Of a DNA stretch of 64,000 nt, positions 36,746 to 46,184 are shown one piece after another. A model generated the notes under the pieces. The model searched no databases. It saw only the letters and a program-made list of their open reading frames with translations, and was not told the origin of the DNA. Made by a program: the position numbers and the translations under genes. Each line of letters opens with the position of its first letter. Positions within the stretch are counted from its first letter, which is position 1. This stretch comes from CAVTLG01 sp963735495 (GTDB taxonomy: Bacteria > Chloroflexota > Ktedonobacteria > Ktedonobacterales > Ktedonobacteraceae), in the NCBI GenBank assembly GCA_963735495.1, contig CAVTLG010000014.1, positions 434,001 to 498,000 of the forward strand. The letters run 5' to 3'.

Positions 36746-37342
36746 ATGCCGACAACTCTTTGGGGCTGGATATACTCTGGAGCACTCGTACTCTGTTGGG
36801 CTACAATTGGCATCGTCTGGTGCGTTGGAGCCATTTACAACGCCTTCAAGGCACCTGCCGCGCAAAAGCGGTCAGGCGGACTCTTCTCCTGGGGTATTAG
36901 TGGCATCCTCGTGTGTGCAGCAATCATCTTAACTCCGCCTGCTATCTGGAAAATTTTAGCCTTTAACCTCTTCTGGCTACGCCTGTTTGGCCTGTTGCTC
37001 TTGCTAGCCTCGACGGCCTTTACCCTTTGGGCGCGCTATGTGTTGGGCTTGATGTGGACCTCTGCGCCCGTGATCAAATCCGCACATGTCTTGCATACGG
37101 AGGGGCCGTATAGCATTACGCGCAACCCCATCTATACTGGTTTGCTCGGCATGCTCATCGGCTCCATGCTCATCGGCGGTGGCTATGAGTGGGTGCCTGC
37201 CGTCCTCGTCGCGCTGATCGTCTTGGAGATCAAAATCGTGCTGGAGCAGCGCCTTCTGCTCGCAGCCTTTGGTGAACAGTATGTACACTATAAAGAGCGC
37301 GTCCCCCAATTGATCCCCTTCACAAAGTGGAAGCGCTCTTGA
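36746..37342 (+). CDS. isoprenylcysteine carboxyl methyltransferase (ICMT)-family membrane protein
   Basis: 198 aa with about five transmembrane segments (residues 5-27, 44-66, 74-97 and a re-entrant pair at 130-160). The SAM-binding signature GPYSITRNPIYTGLLGMLIG (usual G-P-Y-x-x-x-R-[HN]-P-x-Y-x-G) is intact, as is the C-terminal E-x-x-L...Y..Y..RVPQLIPF. Bacterial members of this group methylate unknown small substrates at the membrane; true prenylcysteine methylation is not expected in bacteria. AGGAC precedes the ATG. It is a single gene. Confidence 0.88.
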   Translation: MPTTLWGWIYSGALVLCWATIGIVWCVGAIYNAFKAPAAQKRSGGLFSWGISGILVCAAIILTPPAIWKILAFNLFWLRLFGLLLLLASTAFTLWARYVLGLMWTSAPVIKSAHVLHTEGPYSITRNPIYTGLLGMLIGSMLIGGGYEWVPAVLVALIVLEIKIVLEQRLLLAAFGEQYVHYKERVPQLIPFTKWKRS

Positions 37343-37575
37343 ATTGCCTTGCTCGGTTGGCGCATCATCCACAGGTTCACAGTATGTCCAAGATGCAGAT
37401 GCGGTGAGGTCAGATCGCTCCCATTGCTTTCAAGATGCATCTATTTCCCTCTTCACTACCAGCAATGTCAGTGTACGCATATTTTTTGATAAAAGCGAGA
37501 TATAATCGTCTATAGATTATTGATCAGATTACATTGATCTAGCAGGACGGATCATAAGTATCCAGAGGGAGGAAT

Positions 37576-38232
37576 ATGGAGAAGCAACAACGCACAAAAC
37601 TACCCGTTTTTATGCAGATCATCCTGGTAATAGTGGTTCTCGCATTGGTTCTCGTATTGATTCCTATCGGAGGCTATGCAGCCTACAAGGAACTGCAAAA
37701 CCCCACCCTTTCCCTGCCAACAAATACGACCGTCGTGATGGCAGTTCAGCATGTTGGCAAATTAGAGACCACAACCTACACTATTCAACAAATTATTGTG
37801 TATAATCCCACTTCATGGTGGAGTTTTTTGGGTAGTTCCAAAAAGTTGTTTGTTGTGTATGGTACAGTGACGGCAGGCATTGATCTCTCCACTCTGCAGC
37901 CCAATGATGTGCAGATACAAGGAAAAGCTCCAGACGAATCGGCAACGCTCAATGCACCAGCTACCCAGATTCTAAGTGCAACGATTGATCCAACGCGGAC
38001 GCAGGTATACGATGCAAACACTGGAATTTACAGTGTTTTGAGCCAGAATATTGGTCCAAACACAACCATTCAAATACTGGCAGCGGCGCAAAATACGCTG
38101 CAAGGTGATGCATGCAAAGATGGCATTTTACAGCAAGCAGCGGATAGCGCTAAAGGACAACTCACATCGTTGCTCACAACGTTAGGTTTCTCACCAGTTA
38201 CAGTTAGTGTCTCTGTTGGAACGTGTAGTTAA
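37576..38232 (+). CDS. DUF4230 family membrane-anchored protein
   Basis: 218 aa with GAGGGAGGA before ATG. A single N-terminal transmembrane helix (about residues 12-36) anchors a soluble domain outside. The domain shows the DUF4230 pattern: QHVGKLETTTYTIQQIIVY, VVYGTVTAGIDLSTLQPNDV, then ATQILSATIDPTRTQVYDANTG, and a C-terminal helix ending LGFSPVTVSV. The function of DUF4230 is unknown. The stop is only 14 bp from the convergent TIR-WD40 gene, and TATAAT is present at 37501-37506, 75 bp before the start. Confidence 0.8.
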   Translation: MEKQQRTKLPVFMQIILVIVVLALVLVLIPIGGYAAYKELQNPTLSLPTNTTVVMAVQHVGKLETTTYTIQQIIVYNPTSWWSFLGSSKKLFVVYGTVTAGIDLSTLQPNDVQIQGKAPDESATLNAPATQILSATIDPTRTQVYDANTGIYSVLSQNIGPNTTIQILAAAQNTLQGDACKDGILQQAADSAKGQLTSLLTTLGFSPVTVSVSVGTCS

Positions 38233-38246
38233 TAGGGGAGACCATG

Positions 38247-39986
38247 CTATGTGGGAGAAAACCTCTTAATCTCGGTGATTTCCCACATTTTGATTGTTTT
38301 ATCCAGACTTGCACTCACAAGATGACATCCATCCGAGCTATAAACCAAAGCGGGAATAGCTTGCTCGTGGGCTTTAAAGGGTTTGATCCACTCTCCCGAA
38401 AAGGGACTCCAAAAACCTAGCGTACCACTTGAATGAGCTGCAGCAAGGTGAGAGCCACCTGGACTAAAGGCGATAGCTGTTATTTTCCCTGAGAGAGGGT
38501 CAAGTACATTTAGGATGTTCCCTGTCGATAGATCCCAAATGAGACACTGGCCTTCCGCATTGATGGCCGCAAGAAGGTTTTCGTTTGGATGAAACGTAAT
38601 GCTCGTAAAAAAATCCCTGGTGTTGGTCTTATTCCTTAAAGGAAGTCCTTCTTCGCTTTGAGCAATATTCCATATCCGAATTTCTGTAGAGCTGCTGGCT
38701 GCGAAGAAATGGCCTTTCGTGCTAAATGCAATCGAAGGAGTTTCTTCCCAACTACCAGCGATCCCAAATCTATACACATAGTCATAATTTTTAGTATGAA
38801 AAGGTTGGTCTGTTTTCGGATATCTATACAAATGGAGACTATCTTCTGGACTGCGACCAGCATAGACATTATGAGCTGTGTATATAGTTTCTCGCCCCGC
38901 GAGTGCCACTCCAGCTCCTATAATACCTAGCCCATCAGGACTTACTGCTAAACTTATGACCCCCTTACCAGGCCGGAACAAGGCGCTAGGAGACGGCACC
39001 TGGAATGATTCTAAAAGTTCGCCAGTTTGGCATTGCCAGAGATGAATTGTTCCACTGCGCCAACCTGCAAGGAATGTTCTCCCTTCAGGATGAAAAACAA
39101 TGCTCGTGACAGAATTTAAAGTCAAGGGGTGAAATGGTGCAAGGGTTCCAATCATTGGCACGTTCTTTGGAGCAAATGATGTTTTCTTCGCGATGTCCCA
39201 GACTTTCACTTTTCCTCTTTGATCGCCAGAAACGAGTGTTTGATTGTCAGGACTCAGAGCAAGAGCAGTTACTCCATCTTCATGCCCAATGAATTGGGTG
39301 ATTTGCTGGATGTCTTTTAACTCCAATTGACGTTCAGGTGAAGTATCTTGTTTTTCTTCAGTTGGATATTTCTCTGCGTGGGTGTGAGATGCTAAGGGAG
39401 TCGCTCTCTCATGAGTGTCAACTGGACTTTGTACAAAGAGGTTGGGAGGTATGTTAGCCAGGATCTTCTCAGGAACTTCTATAGAAATAGCTACATCCGC
39501 TTTGCCTTTATAGGGCTGAGTAGTTACTGTATAAATCTTCTCTGCTACGTGTTCCCACCACTCCTCACGTTTATGAAAGGTATGCAGGCTCGACAAGGGT
39601 TCTGAAGGTTTGTTGGCAGACTGGAATTGCGAGAGGCTTGGCACGTTCTCAAAGCCGCATGGACTCAGGATCACCGGGATGACCTTGATGCCCTTCTGCT
39701 CTGCGGCATCCAGCAATGGAGGCAGTTCGTTCTGGCGAATAAAACGGGACGCTAAAAAATCCGCACTGATCAGCAAAACAGCCGCATCAGCGCGTTGTAG
39801 AGCCTGCGTAATATCGTCAAACCAATTTGATCCTGGCGCAATCTGCGTATCGTCCCACAGCCAATCCTCGATCGCGTCATCTTCTACATATGGGGTAAGA
39901 TGTACCTTCAAACGCTCTAAATATTTGGCATCGCGGTGACTATAACTGATAAAAATATGCAAGCGGTCAGGTGGAGAGGATGGCAT
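38247..39986 (-). CDS. TIR domain - WD40 propeller protein
   Basis: 579 aa. The TIR domain (about 8-150) starts HIFISYSHRDAKYLERLK and includes WLWDDTQIAPGSNW and SADFLASRFIRQNELPPLL, the last holding the conserved Glu expected for NAD-cleaving TIRs. A linker of about 75 residues leads to seven WD40 blades (about 229-575; for example GVTALALSPDNQTLVSGDQR and KVKVWDI). Seven blades make a closed propeller, presumably a sensor or protein-binding platform. The TIR half is almost the same as that of the TIR-NACHT gene at 54952-58611. Role in defence or NAD signalling is inference from architecture. Transcribed from a consensus promoter at 40060-40088. Confidence 0.92.
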   Translation of the reverse strand: MPSSPPDRLHIFISYSHRDAKYLERLKVHLTPYVEDDAIEDWLWDDTQIAPGSNWFDDITQALQRADAAVLLISADFLASRFIRQNELPPLLDAAEQKGIKVIPVILSPCGFENVPSLSQFQSANKPSEPLSSLHTFHKREEWWEHVAEKIYTVTTQPYKGKADVAISIEVPEKILANIPPNLFVQSPVDTHERATPLASHTHAEKYPTEEKQDTSPERQLELKDIQQITQFIGHEDGVTALALSPDNQTLVSGDQRGKVKVWDIAKKTSFAPKNVPMIGTLAPFHPLTLNSVTSIVFHPEGRTFLAGWRSGTIHLWQCQTGELLESFQVPSPSALFRPGKGVISLAVSPDGLGIIGAGVALAGRETIYTAHNVYAGRSPEDSLHLYRYPKTDQPFHTKNYDYVYRFGIAGSWEETPSIAFSTKGHFFAASSSTEIRIWNIAQSEEGLPLRNKTNTRDFFTSITFHPNENLLAAINAEGQCLIWDLSTGNILNVLDPLSGKITAIAFSPGGSHLAAAHSSGTLGFWSPFSGEWIKPFKAHEQAIPALVYSSDGCHLVSASLDKTIKMWEITEIKRFSPT

Positions 39987-40059
39987 GGCCTCTTATTTCC
40001 CTCTACTATCAACAGCCATACGGACATCTAAGATCATACATTGAGAGACAAGTAGCACG

Positions 40060-40088
40060 AGTATACGAGTGCCTCTCATCTTTGTCAA
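40060..40088 (-). promoter_or_regulatory. promoter of the TIR-WD40 gene
   Basis: Minus strand TTGACA (40088-40083), 17-bp spacer, TATACT (40065-40060), 74 bp before the start codon. The surrounding 110 bp resembles the region before the TIR-NACHT gene. Confidence 0.75.
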
Positions 40089-40646
40089 TATCAATCGTGC
40101 ATGCTCCGCCAATCTCATCTTGACAGGATCATCTCTGCATCTGTATACTGTAAAAGTATTAATTCATCTTTTAGGAGGTTTTGACATCTATGCCAGCGAA
40201 GTGCTAACTCCATCCTGTTTCCTGCTCAAACAGTGAAGCAGACACCACTATTCTTGCTTCCATTGCTCGCGTGTATCTCAGCGGGAATGAGCGCTCAGTT
40301 GCTCTATGCCTGAAATGCCGCGTGGCGCGATTGTTGCGCGACGCTGCCTCTGGTTTGCCAGAGAGATACGTTGCATGGGAAAGCAAGCATTCGATGGTGC
40401 TCAGAGGTATGGAGAAGCGCGCGGCAAACAGGTGTCAGGCATGGATCTCCGGCGAGCGCATCGCTGATTTCCCCATCTATCACACCTTGGGCAGTGACCT
40501 GTTGTCTTTTGCCCTGTCGAAAACGCATGTTTGATCCAGCAGTGCAGGCGATGACCTGCTCTCTCCGTACCCTCTTTCTGCCCCATCGTTTTCTCACGTG
40601 TGTTGTTACACTCATGGTGTTTTTTCTCAAGGAAAGAGGTTTCCAC
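40089..40646. other. intergenic with a 5-codon leader-like frame
   Basis: Contains TTAGGAGG at 40171-40178 then ATG 40191, which encodes only MPAKC before TAA. No recognised gene follows until the DinB start at 40647, although open frames of 87-114 codons exist on both strands without family features. It may hold the leader of a decayed gene or a regulatory upstream frame. Confidence 0.3.
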
Positions 40647-41243
40647 ATGTCACAAACAGAACAGCAGCTTTCGCTCGCCTCCTTTTACAAGGGTTGGGAT
40701 GTCTATCAGCAGCATCTTGTCGCGGCCATCGCGCCACTTACCGCAGAGCAGCTTGCCTTGCACCTCCCGCCACACCACTGGTCGGTTGGCATGATCGCGA
40801 CGCATATTGTCGCAAATCGCGCCTGGTGGTTCCACGCACGGATGGGCGAGGGGGGCGACGATCTGACTTCCCTCGAATTATGGGCTCTCGGAGTATGTGA
40901 GGGAGGCGTAGATCCACACCACTCAGCAGCAGAGCTGGTTGCCGGACTTGAGAAGACCTGGCAGATGATCCAGCATACGCTTGCCCGCCTGACCCCTGCT
41001 GATCTTGGGCAGGTTTTCCCGCCTTTGGATGAGGCGGAACGTTTGCGGCACGCGAAACTGGTAGAGCCTGCGCTCCAGCCATACGCTCAGATGTGGGTGG
41101 ATGCAGCACGTCAGGCTAAAGTAGTGAGACCCGCAGTTTCGCTCCAGTGGATCATCTGGCATGTGCTCGAACATGACATCCACCACGGCGCAGAGCTTTC
41201 CTATATCCTTGGCGCACACGGCCTGGCCGGAGTCGACGGGTAA
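40647..41243 (+). CDS. DinB family protein (four-helix metal-binding fold)
   Basis: 198 aa from ATG 40647; AAGGAAAGAGG lies upstream. The longer frame starting at 40371 has no ribosome-binding site and its extension lacks family features. The DinB/YfiT fold is seen as four amphipathic helices with the three metal-ligand His: VGMIATHIVANRAWW, then WIIWHVLEHDIHHGAELSYIL, where H-x-x-x-H is typical. Relatives include mycothiol- and bacillithiol-dependent transferases and proteins of unknown role. It stands alone, convergent with the anti-sigma-like gene. Substrate unknown. Confidence 0.87.
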   Translation: MSQTEQQLSLASFYKGWDVYQQHLVAAIAPLTAEQLALHLPPHHWSVGMIATHIVANRAWWFHARMGEGGDDLTSLELWALGVCEGGVDPHHSAAELVAGLEKTWQMIQHTLARLTPADLGQVFPPLDEAERLRHAKLVEPALQPYAQMWVDAARQAKVVRPAVSLQWIIWHVLEHDIHHGAELSYILGAHGLAGVDG

Positions 41244-41281
41244 GCGGGCGAACGGTGCTCGTAAGATAAGAAATGTGACAA

Positions 41282-41324
41282 TCGCCATACAGTTCCGCGC
41301 ATGCATGCCGAGACTGTATGGCGA
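41282..41324. terminator. 12-bp inverted repeat between convergent genes
   Basis: TCGCCATACAGT (41282-41293) and ACTGTATGGCGA (41313-41324) are perfect arms, placed 38 bp after the DinB stop and 14 bp after the stop of the convergent gene. There is no strong T-run. It probably acts as a bidirectional transcription end. Confidence 0.5.
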
Positions 41325-41338
41325 CCAGCGCGTAATCC

Positions 41339-42022
41339 CTAATTTCCTACTGGAGTTGGTGTCACCTGACCGGAAGGCATAGGGGTAGGTGTCACCTGAC
41401 CGGAAGGCATAGGGGTAGGTGTCACCCGACCGGAAGGCACAGGGGTGGGCGTCACCTGACCGGAAGGCATAGGGGTAGGCGTCACCTGACCGGAAGGCAT
41501 AGGGGTAGGTGTCACCTGACCGGAAGGCATAGGGGTAGGTGTGATGTGACCAGGACCCACAGGGGTAGGCGTTATGTGACCAGGACCCACAGGGGTAGGC
41601 GTTATGTGACCTGGGCCGCCACTGCCAGTATTAGTGTTCTTGCCATTGGTCATCGTCTGAGACAGGAAAGCTGCGCCACCCACCAGGATGGCAAGACACG
41701 CGACCGCAGCCAGGATAGCCAGACGCTGCCTCAGGGGTTGTCGCAATGGCCGATCTAATGGAGTGACAGAGAATGTGCCGGGTTCTTTCATCATAATTGA
41801 TCTCACTGTATTCTGAGAACGATTGCGTTGTTGCTGGTCATCAACCGCAGCAATACGTGACCAGGCTCGATCCAGGGAACGGGTATCCTCTTCTTTCTCC
41901 TCTTCGTAAAGCAGGTGCAGGGCGCGAAGCAGGTCTTTAGCTGGTTCCAACTGCGATGGAGAAAGTTGCTCGATCTGCTCATCGACGTGATCGGGTGAAA
42001 AATGATCATCGTGTTTATTCAT
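41339..42022 (-). CDS. anti-sigma-factor-like single-pass membrane protein with Thr-Pro repeat tail
   Basis: 227 aa from ATG 42022 (AAGGA 9 nt upstream). Residues 1-100 are acidic and helical (QIEQLSPSQLEPAKDLLRAL), with one transmembrane helix at about 105-127 (AILAAVACLAILVGGAAF). The outside tail is nine 10-residue units, three of GPGHITPTPx then six of PSGQVTPTPx. It follows an ECF sigma factor by 11 bp on the same strand, which is the usual arrangement for a cognate anti-sigma, though no zinc-binding HxxxCxxC motif is present. The repetitive tail is probably extended and may reach the cell wall. Confidence 0.7.
   Translation of the reverse strand: MNKHDDHFSPDHVDEQIEQLSPSQLEPAKDLLRALHLLYEEEKEEDTRSLDRAWSRIAAVDDQQQRNRSQNTVRSIMMKEPGTFSVTPLDRPLRQPLRQRLAILAAVACLAILVGGAAFLSQTMTNGKNTNTGSGGPGHITPTPVGPGHITPTPVGPGHITPTPMPSGQVTPTPMPSGQVTPTPMPSGQVTPTPVPSGRVTPTPMPSGQVTPTPMPSGQVTPTPVGN
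41345..41612. repeat. 30-bp minisatellite in the anti-sigma-like gene
   Basis: About nine tandem 30-bp units of the form GGGGTAGGTGTCACCTGACC plus GGAAGGCATA, with a variant GGACCCACA core in the distal units. The units are in frame (10 codons each) and follow without spacers. Copy number may vary between strains. Confidence 0.85.
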
Positions 42023-42033
42023 GGCGTGTATCC

Positions 42034-42573
42034 TTACTGCTTCTCGTAGAGGGAGCGTAAAAGGTTCAGCGTGCGAGAGAGGAGCATGCGCACAGCTCCA
42101 TCGCGTTTGCCCATCAGGGTTGCGATCTCGGTACAACGCATCCCATTGACAAACCTCAGGCGCAATACCTGTTGTTGGAGCACCGGGAGATGCTTGATGC
42201 TCTCGCGCAAACGTCGATATTCTTCGTCACGCAATGCCAGCTCCTCCGGGGCTCCTTCCTCTTCGTCAGAGATCGTTTCGGCTATCTGGTCCAGCGGCAC
42301 CTTTGTCCATCGTGCTGTTCCGCGATAACAGTCCGTGACCTTGTTATGGGCAACGCGCCAGAGCCAATGTCGTTGCTCCTCTTCCGTTAGTTGGCTGAAA
42401 TTGGTGTTTTCGAGGGCTGCTAGAAAGATATCGACCAGCAAGTCCTCGGCATCCTCCCTGGATGGTGTGTGCAATCGTAGGTACGTTAAAAGCGCCGGAG
42501 CATGGCGCCTGTAAAGCGTTGCGGTGGCTGCCGGCTCGTCCACAACAAACTGACCCTGCGGTTGGTGCATCAT
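42034..42573 (-). CDS. ECF-type RNA polymerase sigma factor (sigma-70 family)
   Basis: 179 aa from the ATGATG at 42573 (AGGGGG just upstream); an upstream GTG at 42612 in the same frame is possible. Region 2 is TYLRLHTPSREDAEDLLVDI with HWLWRVAHNKVTDCYR (region 2.3-2.4). Region 4 is LPVLQQQVLRLRFVNGMRCT followed by EIATLMGKRDGAVRMLLSR, the helix-turn-helix for -35 recognition. It lies 11 bp before the anti-sigma-like gene. Target promoters are not known; no clear ECF-type promoter was picked out nearby. Confidence 0.92.
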   Translation of the reverse strand: MMHQPQGQFVVDEPAATATLYRRHAPALLTYLRLHTPSREDAEDLLVDIFLAALENTNFSQLTEEEQRHWLWRVAHNKVTDCYRGTARWTKVPLDQIAETISDEEEGAPEELALRDEEYRRLRESIKHLPVLQQQVLRLRFVNGMRCTEIATLMGKRDGAVRMLLSRTLNLLRSLYEKQ

Positions 42574-42656
42574 GCCCCCTATGAAAGCTAATTTCGCATG
42601 CGATTTCTGCACCTATACTATCGGAGTTGAGCCAGAAACGTCACAGGTTAGAGGCA

Positions 42657-45600
42657 TCACCAGAGATACTCAAAGCAGATCAACTTCAAATGCTCGCGCT
42701 TCAGCGTTGTATGCTTGCGCCCCTCCTGCGCATTATCCCCGACTTGCTGCTCACCGATACTCAACACACTATCCAGCAACTCCGTCACCAGGCCATTTTT
42801 TGTAAATGCCTCATACGCCTTCTTCAGTGTCTTCACATAGACGCGTGGCTGCGGAGCGTTGACGCGTTGCAACGCGGCGACTACATCTTTGCGCTTGAGT
42901 GCTGGATGATTCAGGTAGCCGCGTAACACCGTGGCCACGGTTTGTTGTATGGGATCGAGCAACCTGGGAGCCTCTTCGCGCGCGACCTGTTCTGCCGCTG
43001 TGCGCAGGATCGCTGCGATGACCTGCTCTTGCAGCTCGAAGATATTCACTTCTCCGGCCACCGGAACCACGCGTGGTGTGTCGGCCTGGCACTGGATCAG
43101 ATTGGTGATCAGATAACGGTTCTCTTCGATAGTGCCAGCTAAGCCATCGGCGGTAAGATCTATATAGCGCCAGAAGTGCTGCCGTTTCTGCTCTGGCTGG
43201 CCCTCATCATTGCCTGCGCGGCGTTTCTTCTCGCGCGTCATGAAATAGAAGAAGATCCCTTTTGCGCCGCGAAACGTATGTCCACTATGGATACCATCGG
43301 GTAACTCCTCTAACTGCTGCCGCATGCCCTGGTCGAGCAGGTCTTTGAGATGCTGGAGCAGAAACTCGCTGCTCACCAGCTCGGCAAATTGTTCTTGTTC
43401 CTCGACCACACTGCCATCCTCCTCTTCGATGCGGCGCAACGTGTTGAAGTTCTGCGGATGCACCACCTCGCCCAGGATGCTCACATCCAGCAGACCGCTG
43501 CGATCAATGGCGGCGATCTTTTGCGAGAGGCTACCGACCAGGCCGAGCAATTTTTCCAGACCATCGTCGGGGAACATATTCATCACCCACAGCGTCTCAT
43601 AGCTGGTGCCGAGGCGATCAATGCGTCCGGCGCGTTGGATCATGCGCGTAGGATTCCAGTGCAGGTCGTAATTGATCAGCACACCGCAATCCTGCAAGTT
43701 TTGACCTTCTGAGAGCACATCGGTCGAGATCAGGATGTCTATTTCATCCTCGCTACCACTGAGATCATGGCGTTTATTGGCGCGCGGAGCAAACTGTGCC
43801 ACCAGCCTGGCGCGTTCGCGGCTATCGGCTCCGCTGTCCATGCGTCTGATATGCGGCTGCCCGGCCTCGAAGCGCCATTGCGTTGCCTCTATATCAGGAC
43901 TACAGAGCTGTGTATACAGATAGCGGGCGGTATCTTTATAGTAGGTGAAGATGAGCACCTTTTGCCCTTTTAACTCACCGGCCAGATACTCTTTGAGGCG
44001 CGTCAATTTCGCATCATTCGCGGGTGTGATCGTGCTGATGCGCTGCCAGATCTCGCGCAGTGCATCGACATCCTTGCGCAAATCTCTATGCAAGCGCTTG
44101 AGGTCATACTGGGCCGCGTTGAGCGTAGGCAGTCCCTCGATGAACAGGCGCGCTTCCTGGTGCGCATCAATATCTTCGGCGCGCGAGTTGGGTAGGATCG
44201 TCGCATCATCTTCGTCATCTTCGCGGGCCAGGAAGCGCAGCGCTTTTTGAAAGCTGGTACTATCCAGCACCTTGCCATCCAGAATATAGCTCTCGAAGGT
44301 CTCCAGAAACTCCAATGCGCGCCGTACGCTGATGCGAAATGCCTCAATGCTGCTCTCGAAACGCTTGAGATAGCGACTTTTGAAGATACCGACCAGCGCT
44401 TCTTCGCGGCCTTCTTCAAAGAGATCGCGTGTGACGCCTCGTTTCTTATAGCTTTCCAGCCGGTAGGGAGCCAGTCGTAGCCCTTCGATCTGCTCGACGA
44501 TCTGCGTATAGATGCCGCTATACGTATGTTCCAGGTGATAGCGTATCGTCTTGAGCTTACGTTCGGGCCAGCGTATCGTCTCGCCTTTAATGGTGGCATT
44601 GGGGTAGGCTTTTTTGATGAAGGGGCGTGTGCGGCGGATGACCACCTCTTCCAGTAGATTGAACAGGGCAACGCTGCTCTCTTGCTGCCGATTGATGCGA
44701 CGCGCGGCGGCGAAGTAGCGTTGCAGGTCGCCGATGCCTGCGGCGGCGAAGTAGCTGCGGTCCCCGCCCGTGAAGAGGTTGACCTGATTGAACAGGTCGA
44801 AGACGCTATTATTGATTGGCGTTGCGGTGAGCAGGATCAGTTTCTTGCGTTCGTTACTGATCGCGCCGCGCCGTTGATTGGCGGCGAGCAGGCGTTCCAG
44901 GTTCTCATAGCGCTGTGTGGTATGGTTGCGGAAATTGTGGCTTTCATCGATCAGCAGCACATCGGCATCGGCTGCCGCGTGCCCATCAAACTCCTCGCGT
45001 CCCAGGGCTTCCTGCGTGATAAGCAGCGCGGCGATGCCTGCGCTCAACAGTTCTGTGCGCCACATATTTTGCAGGGCGGCGGGACAGATGACCACGGCTT
45101 TGTAGCGCAGGTGATAGGCATAATCTTCCAGCAGTTTTTTGCCGATCCAGGTTTTGCCCAGTCCGACGCTATCGGCAATCATCACGCCATCGTAGCGCGC
45201 CAGGATCTTGCGCGCCTTCTGCACGGCATCCTCTTGAAATTCGCTCAACTCCACGGCGGAGCGGACACTGCTACCCCCATTATCCTCGGCCTCCACCTCC
45301 TCGCGGAAGTACTCAAACATGGCTTTCATATAGACTTGAAAGGGACTATATTCTTTGCGGCCAAACTTGGAGGCGTTGATCAGTTCAATCAGCTCTGCTT
45401 TGAAGTCGCGTGCCTCGTGCCAGCACTGTTCATACCAGTTGCTCAGTTGCTGCATTGCCAGCAGACCGGGGACGTTGGCGGCATAGACGCGTTGTTCCTC
45501 GTCCACCCGGGCCAGCTTTTTGCGTTCGCTGCTCTCCATGATCCCTTTTACCAGTTCGGGAGCGACCTCATCGGCAGAGAGGGCGGCGCGATGGACCAGG

Positions 45601-46184
45601 TTGAGTTCTTTGCTCGTATATAGACCGGCGCGGGTGAAATTTGAGGAACCGACTATCGCCGTATGGGGAGCGAGCCGCGTAAAGTCGCTATCGCTATAGA
45701 ACAGGTAGCACTTGGCGTGCAGAAAGGTCTCGGTATACAGACGTACAAGCACCTGTTCTTGCCGTAAAAAAGCAATCAGGCGTTCGACCAGCACCAGGGT
45801 TTGCTCGCTAAAGCTGGCCTCGGACAACTCGCGGATCAGTCCTTTGGCCGGTTTAGCTCCGGCCTCACGCAGGCCCAGGTCCGCGCCGACCTCAGGTTCA
45901 TCGCCCAGCAGCAGACGAAACGTGCCCAGGCCAACAATTTCGTCCTGCACGAGTCGCCAGCCGCCCACATTGAAGTAGGCTGTAGCGATATCCAGCGCGT
46001 GGCCTTGATGGGTGGTCAGCAGAGCATTCAGCACATCTGCCATGCTATGTTGTCGGTTATCGATGACGAAAGGAATCGCCATATGCTTCTGCGCGTACGA
46101 GAACAGATCATCGCCATACTTATCATGTTCCCGTCCCTCACCCACAAATCCCGGCTCATCGGCCTGCTCGAACGTCTCATCCAC
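42657..46184 (-). CDS. PLD-like nuclease domain fused to SNF2-type DEAD/DEAH helicase
   Basis: 1175 aa from a GTG start with AAGAGGGG 11 nt upstream. The N-terminal phospholipase-D-like domain (about 40-200) has one HKD-type motif, ETFLHAKCYLFYSD then VGSSNFTRAG. The SF2 helicase core follows: Walker A ADSVGLGKTWIG (near 335), DEAH-like LLIDESHNFRN (near 411), motif III LLTATPINN, and the C-terminal lobe with STDVLSEGQNLQD and MIQRAGRIDRLG (near 848). One HKD implies dimerisation if it is catalytic. Such fusions occur beside restriction-type methylases, as here (1.7-kb insert between them). It is probably a DNA translocase/nuclease in defence. It is not a standard DISARM or BREX component set. 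Confidence 0.9.
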   Translation of the reverse strand: MDETFEQADEPGFVGEGREHDKYGDDLFSYAQKHMAIPFVIDNRQHSMADVLNALLTTHQGHALDIATAYFNVGGWRLVQDEIVGLGTFRLLLGDEPEVGADLGLREAGAKPAKGLIRELSEASFSEQTLVLVERLIAFLRQEQVLVRLYTETFLHAKCYLFYSDSDFTRLAPHTAIVGSSNFTRAGLYTSKELNLVHRAALSADEVAPELVKGIMESSERKKLARVDEEQRVYAANVPGLLAMQQLSNWYEQCWHEARDFKAELIELINASKFGRKEYSPFQVYMKAMFEYFREEVEAEDNGGSSVRSAVELSEFQEDAVQKARKILARYDGVMIADSVGLGKTWIGKKLLEDYAYHLRYKAVVICPAALQNMWRTELLSAGIAALLITQEALGREEFDGHAAADADVLLIDESHNFRNHTTQRYENLERLLAANQRRGAISNERKKLILLTATPINNSVFDLFNQVNLFTGGDRSYFAAAGIGDLQRYFAAARRINRQQESSVALFNLLEEVVIRRTRPFIKKAYPNATIKGETIRWPERKLKTIRYHLEHTYSGIYTQIVEQIEGLRLAPYRLESYKKRGVTRDLFEEGREEALVGIFKSRYLKRFESSIEAFRISVRRALEFLETFESYILDGKVLDSTSFQKALRFLAREDDEDDATILPNSRAEDIDAHQEARLFIEGLPTLNAAQYDLKRLHRDLRKDVDALREIWQRISTITPANDAKLTRLKEYLAGELKGQKVLIFTYYKDTARYLYTQLCSPDIEATQWRFEAGQPHIRRMDSGADSRERARLVAQFAPRANKRHDLSGSEDEIDILISTDVLSEGQNLQDCGVLINYDLHWNPTRMIQRAGRIDRLGTSYETLWVMNMFPDDGLEKLLGLVGSLSQKIAAIDRSGLLDVSILGEVVHPQNFNTLRRIEEEDGSVVEEQEQFAELVSSEFLLQHLKDLLDQGMRQQLEELPDGIHSGHTFRGAKGIFFYFMTREKKRRAGNDEGQPEQKRQHFWRYIDLTADGLAGTIEENRYLITNLIQCQADTPRVVPVAGEVNIFELQEQVIAAILRTAAEQVAREEAPRLLDPIQQTVATVLRGYLNHPALKRKDVVAALQRVNAPQPRVYVKTLKKAYEAFTKNGLVTELLDSVLSIGEQQVGDNAQEGRKHTTLKREHLKLICFEYLW

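Noticed and set aside
41345..41612. CRISPR-like array of 30-bp repeats
   Set aside because: The units follow each other without spacers and are in frame inside a coding sequence, so it is a minisatellite.
44682..45623. 313-codon plus-strand frame inside the helicase gene
   Set aside because: Overlaps the conserved helicase motifs of the opposite strand and shows no domain of its own.
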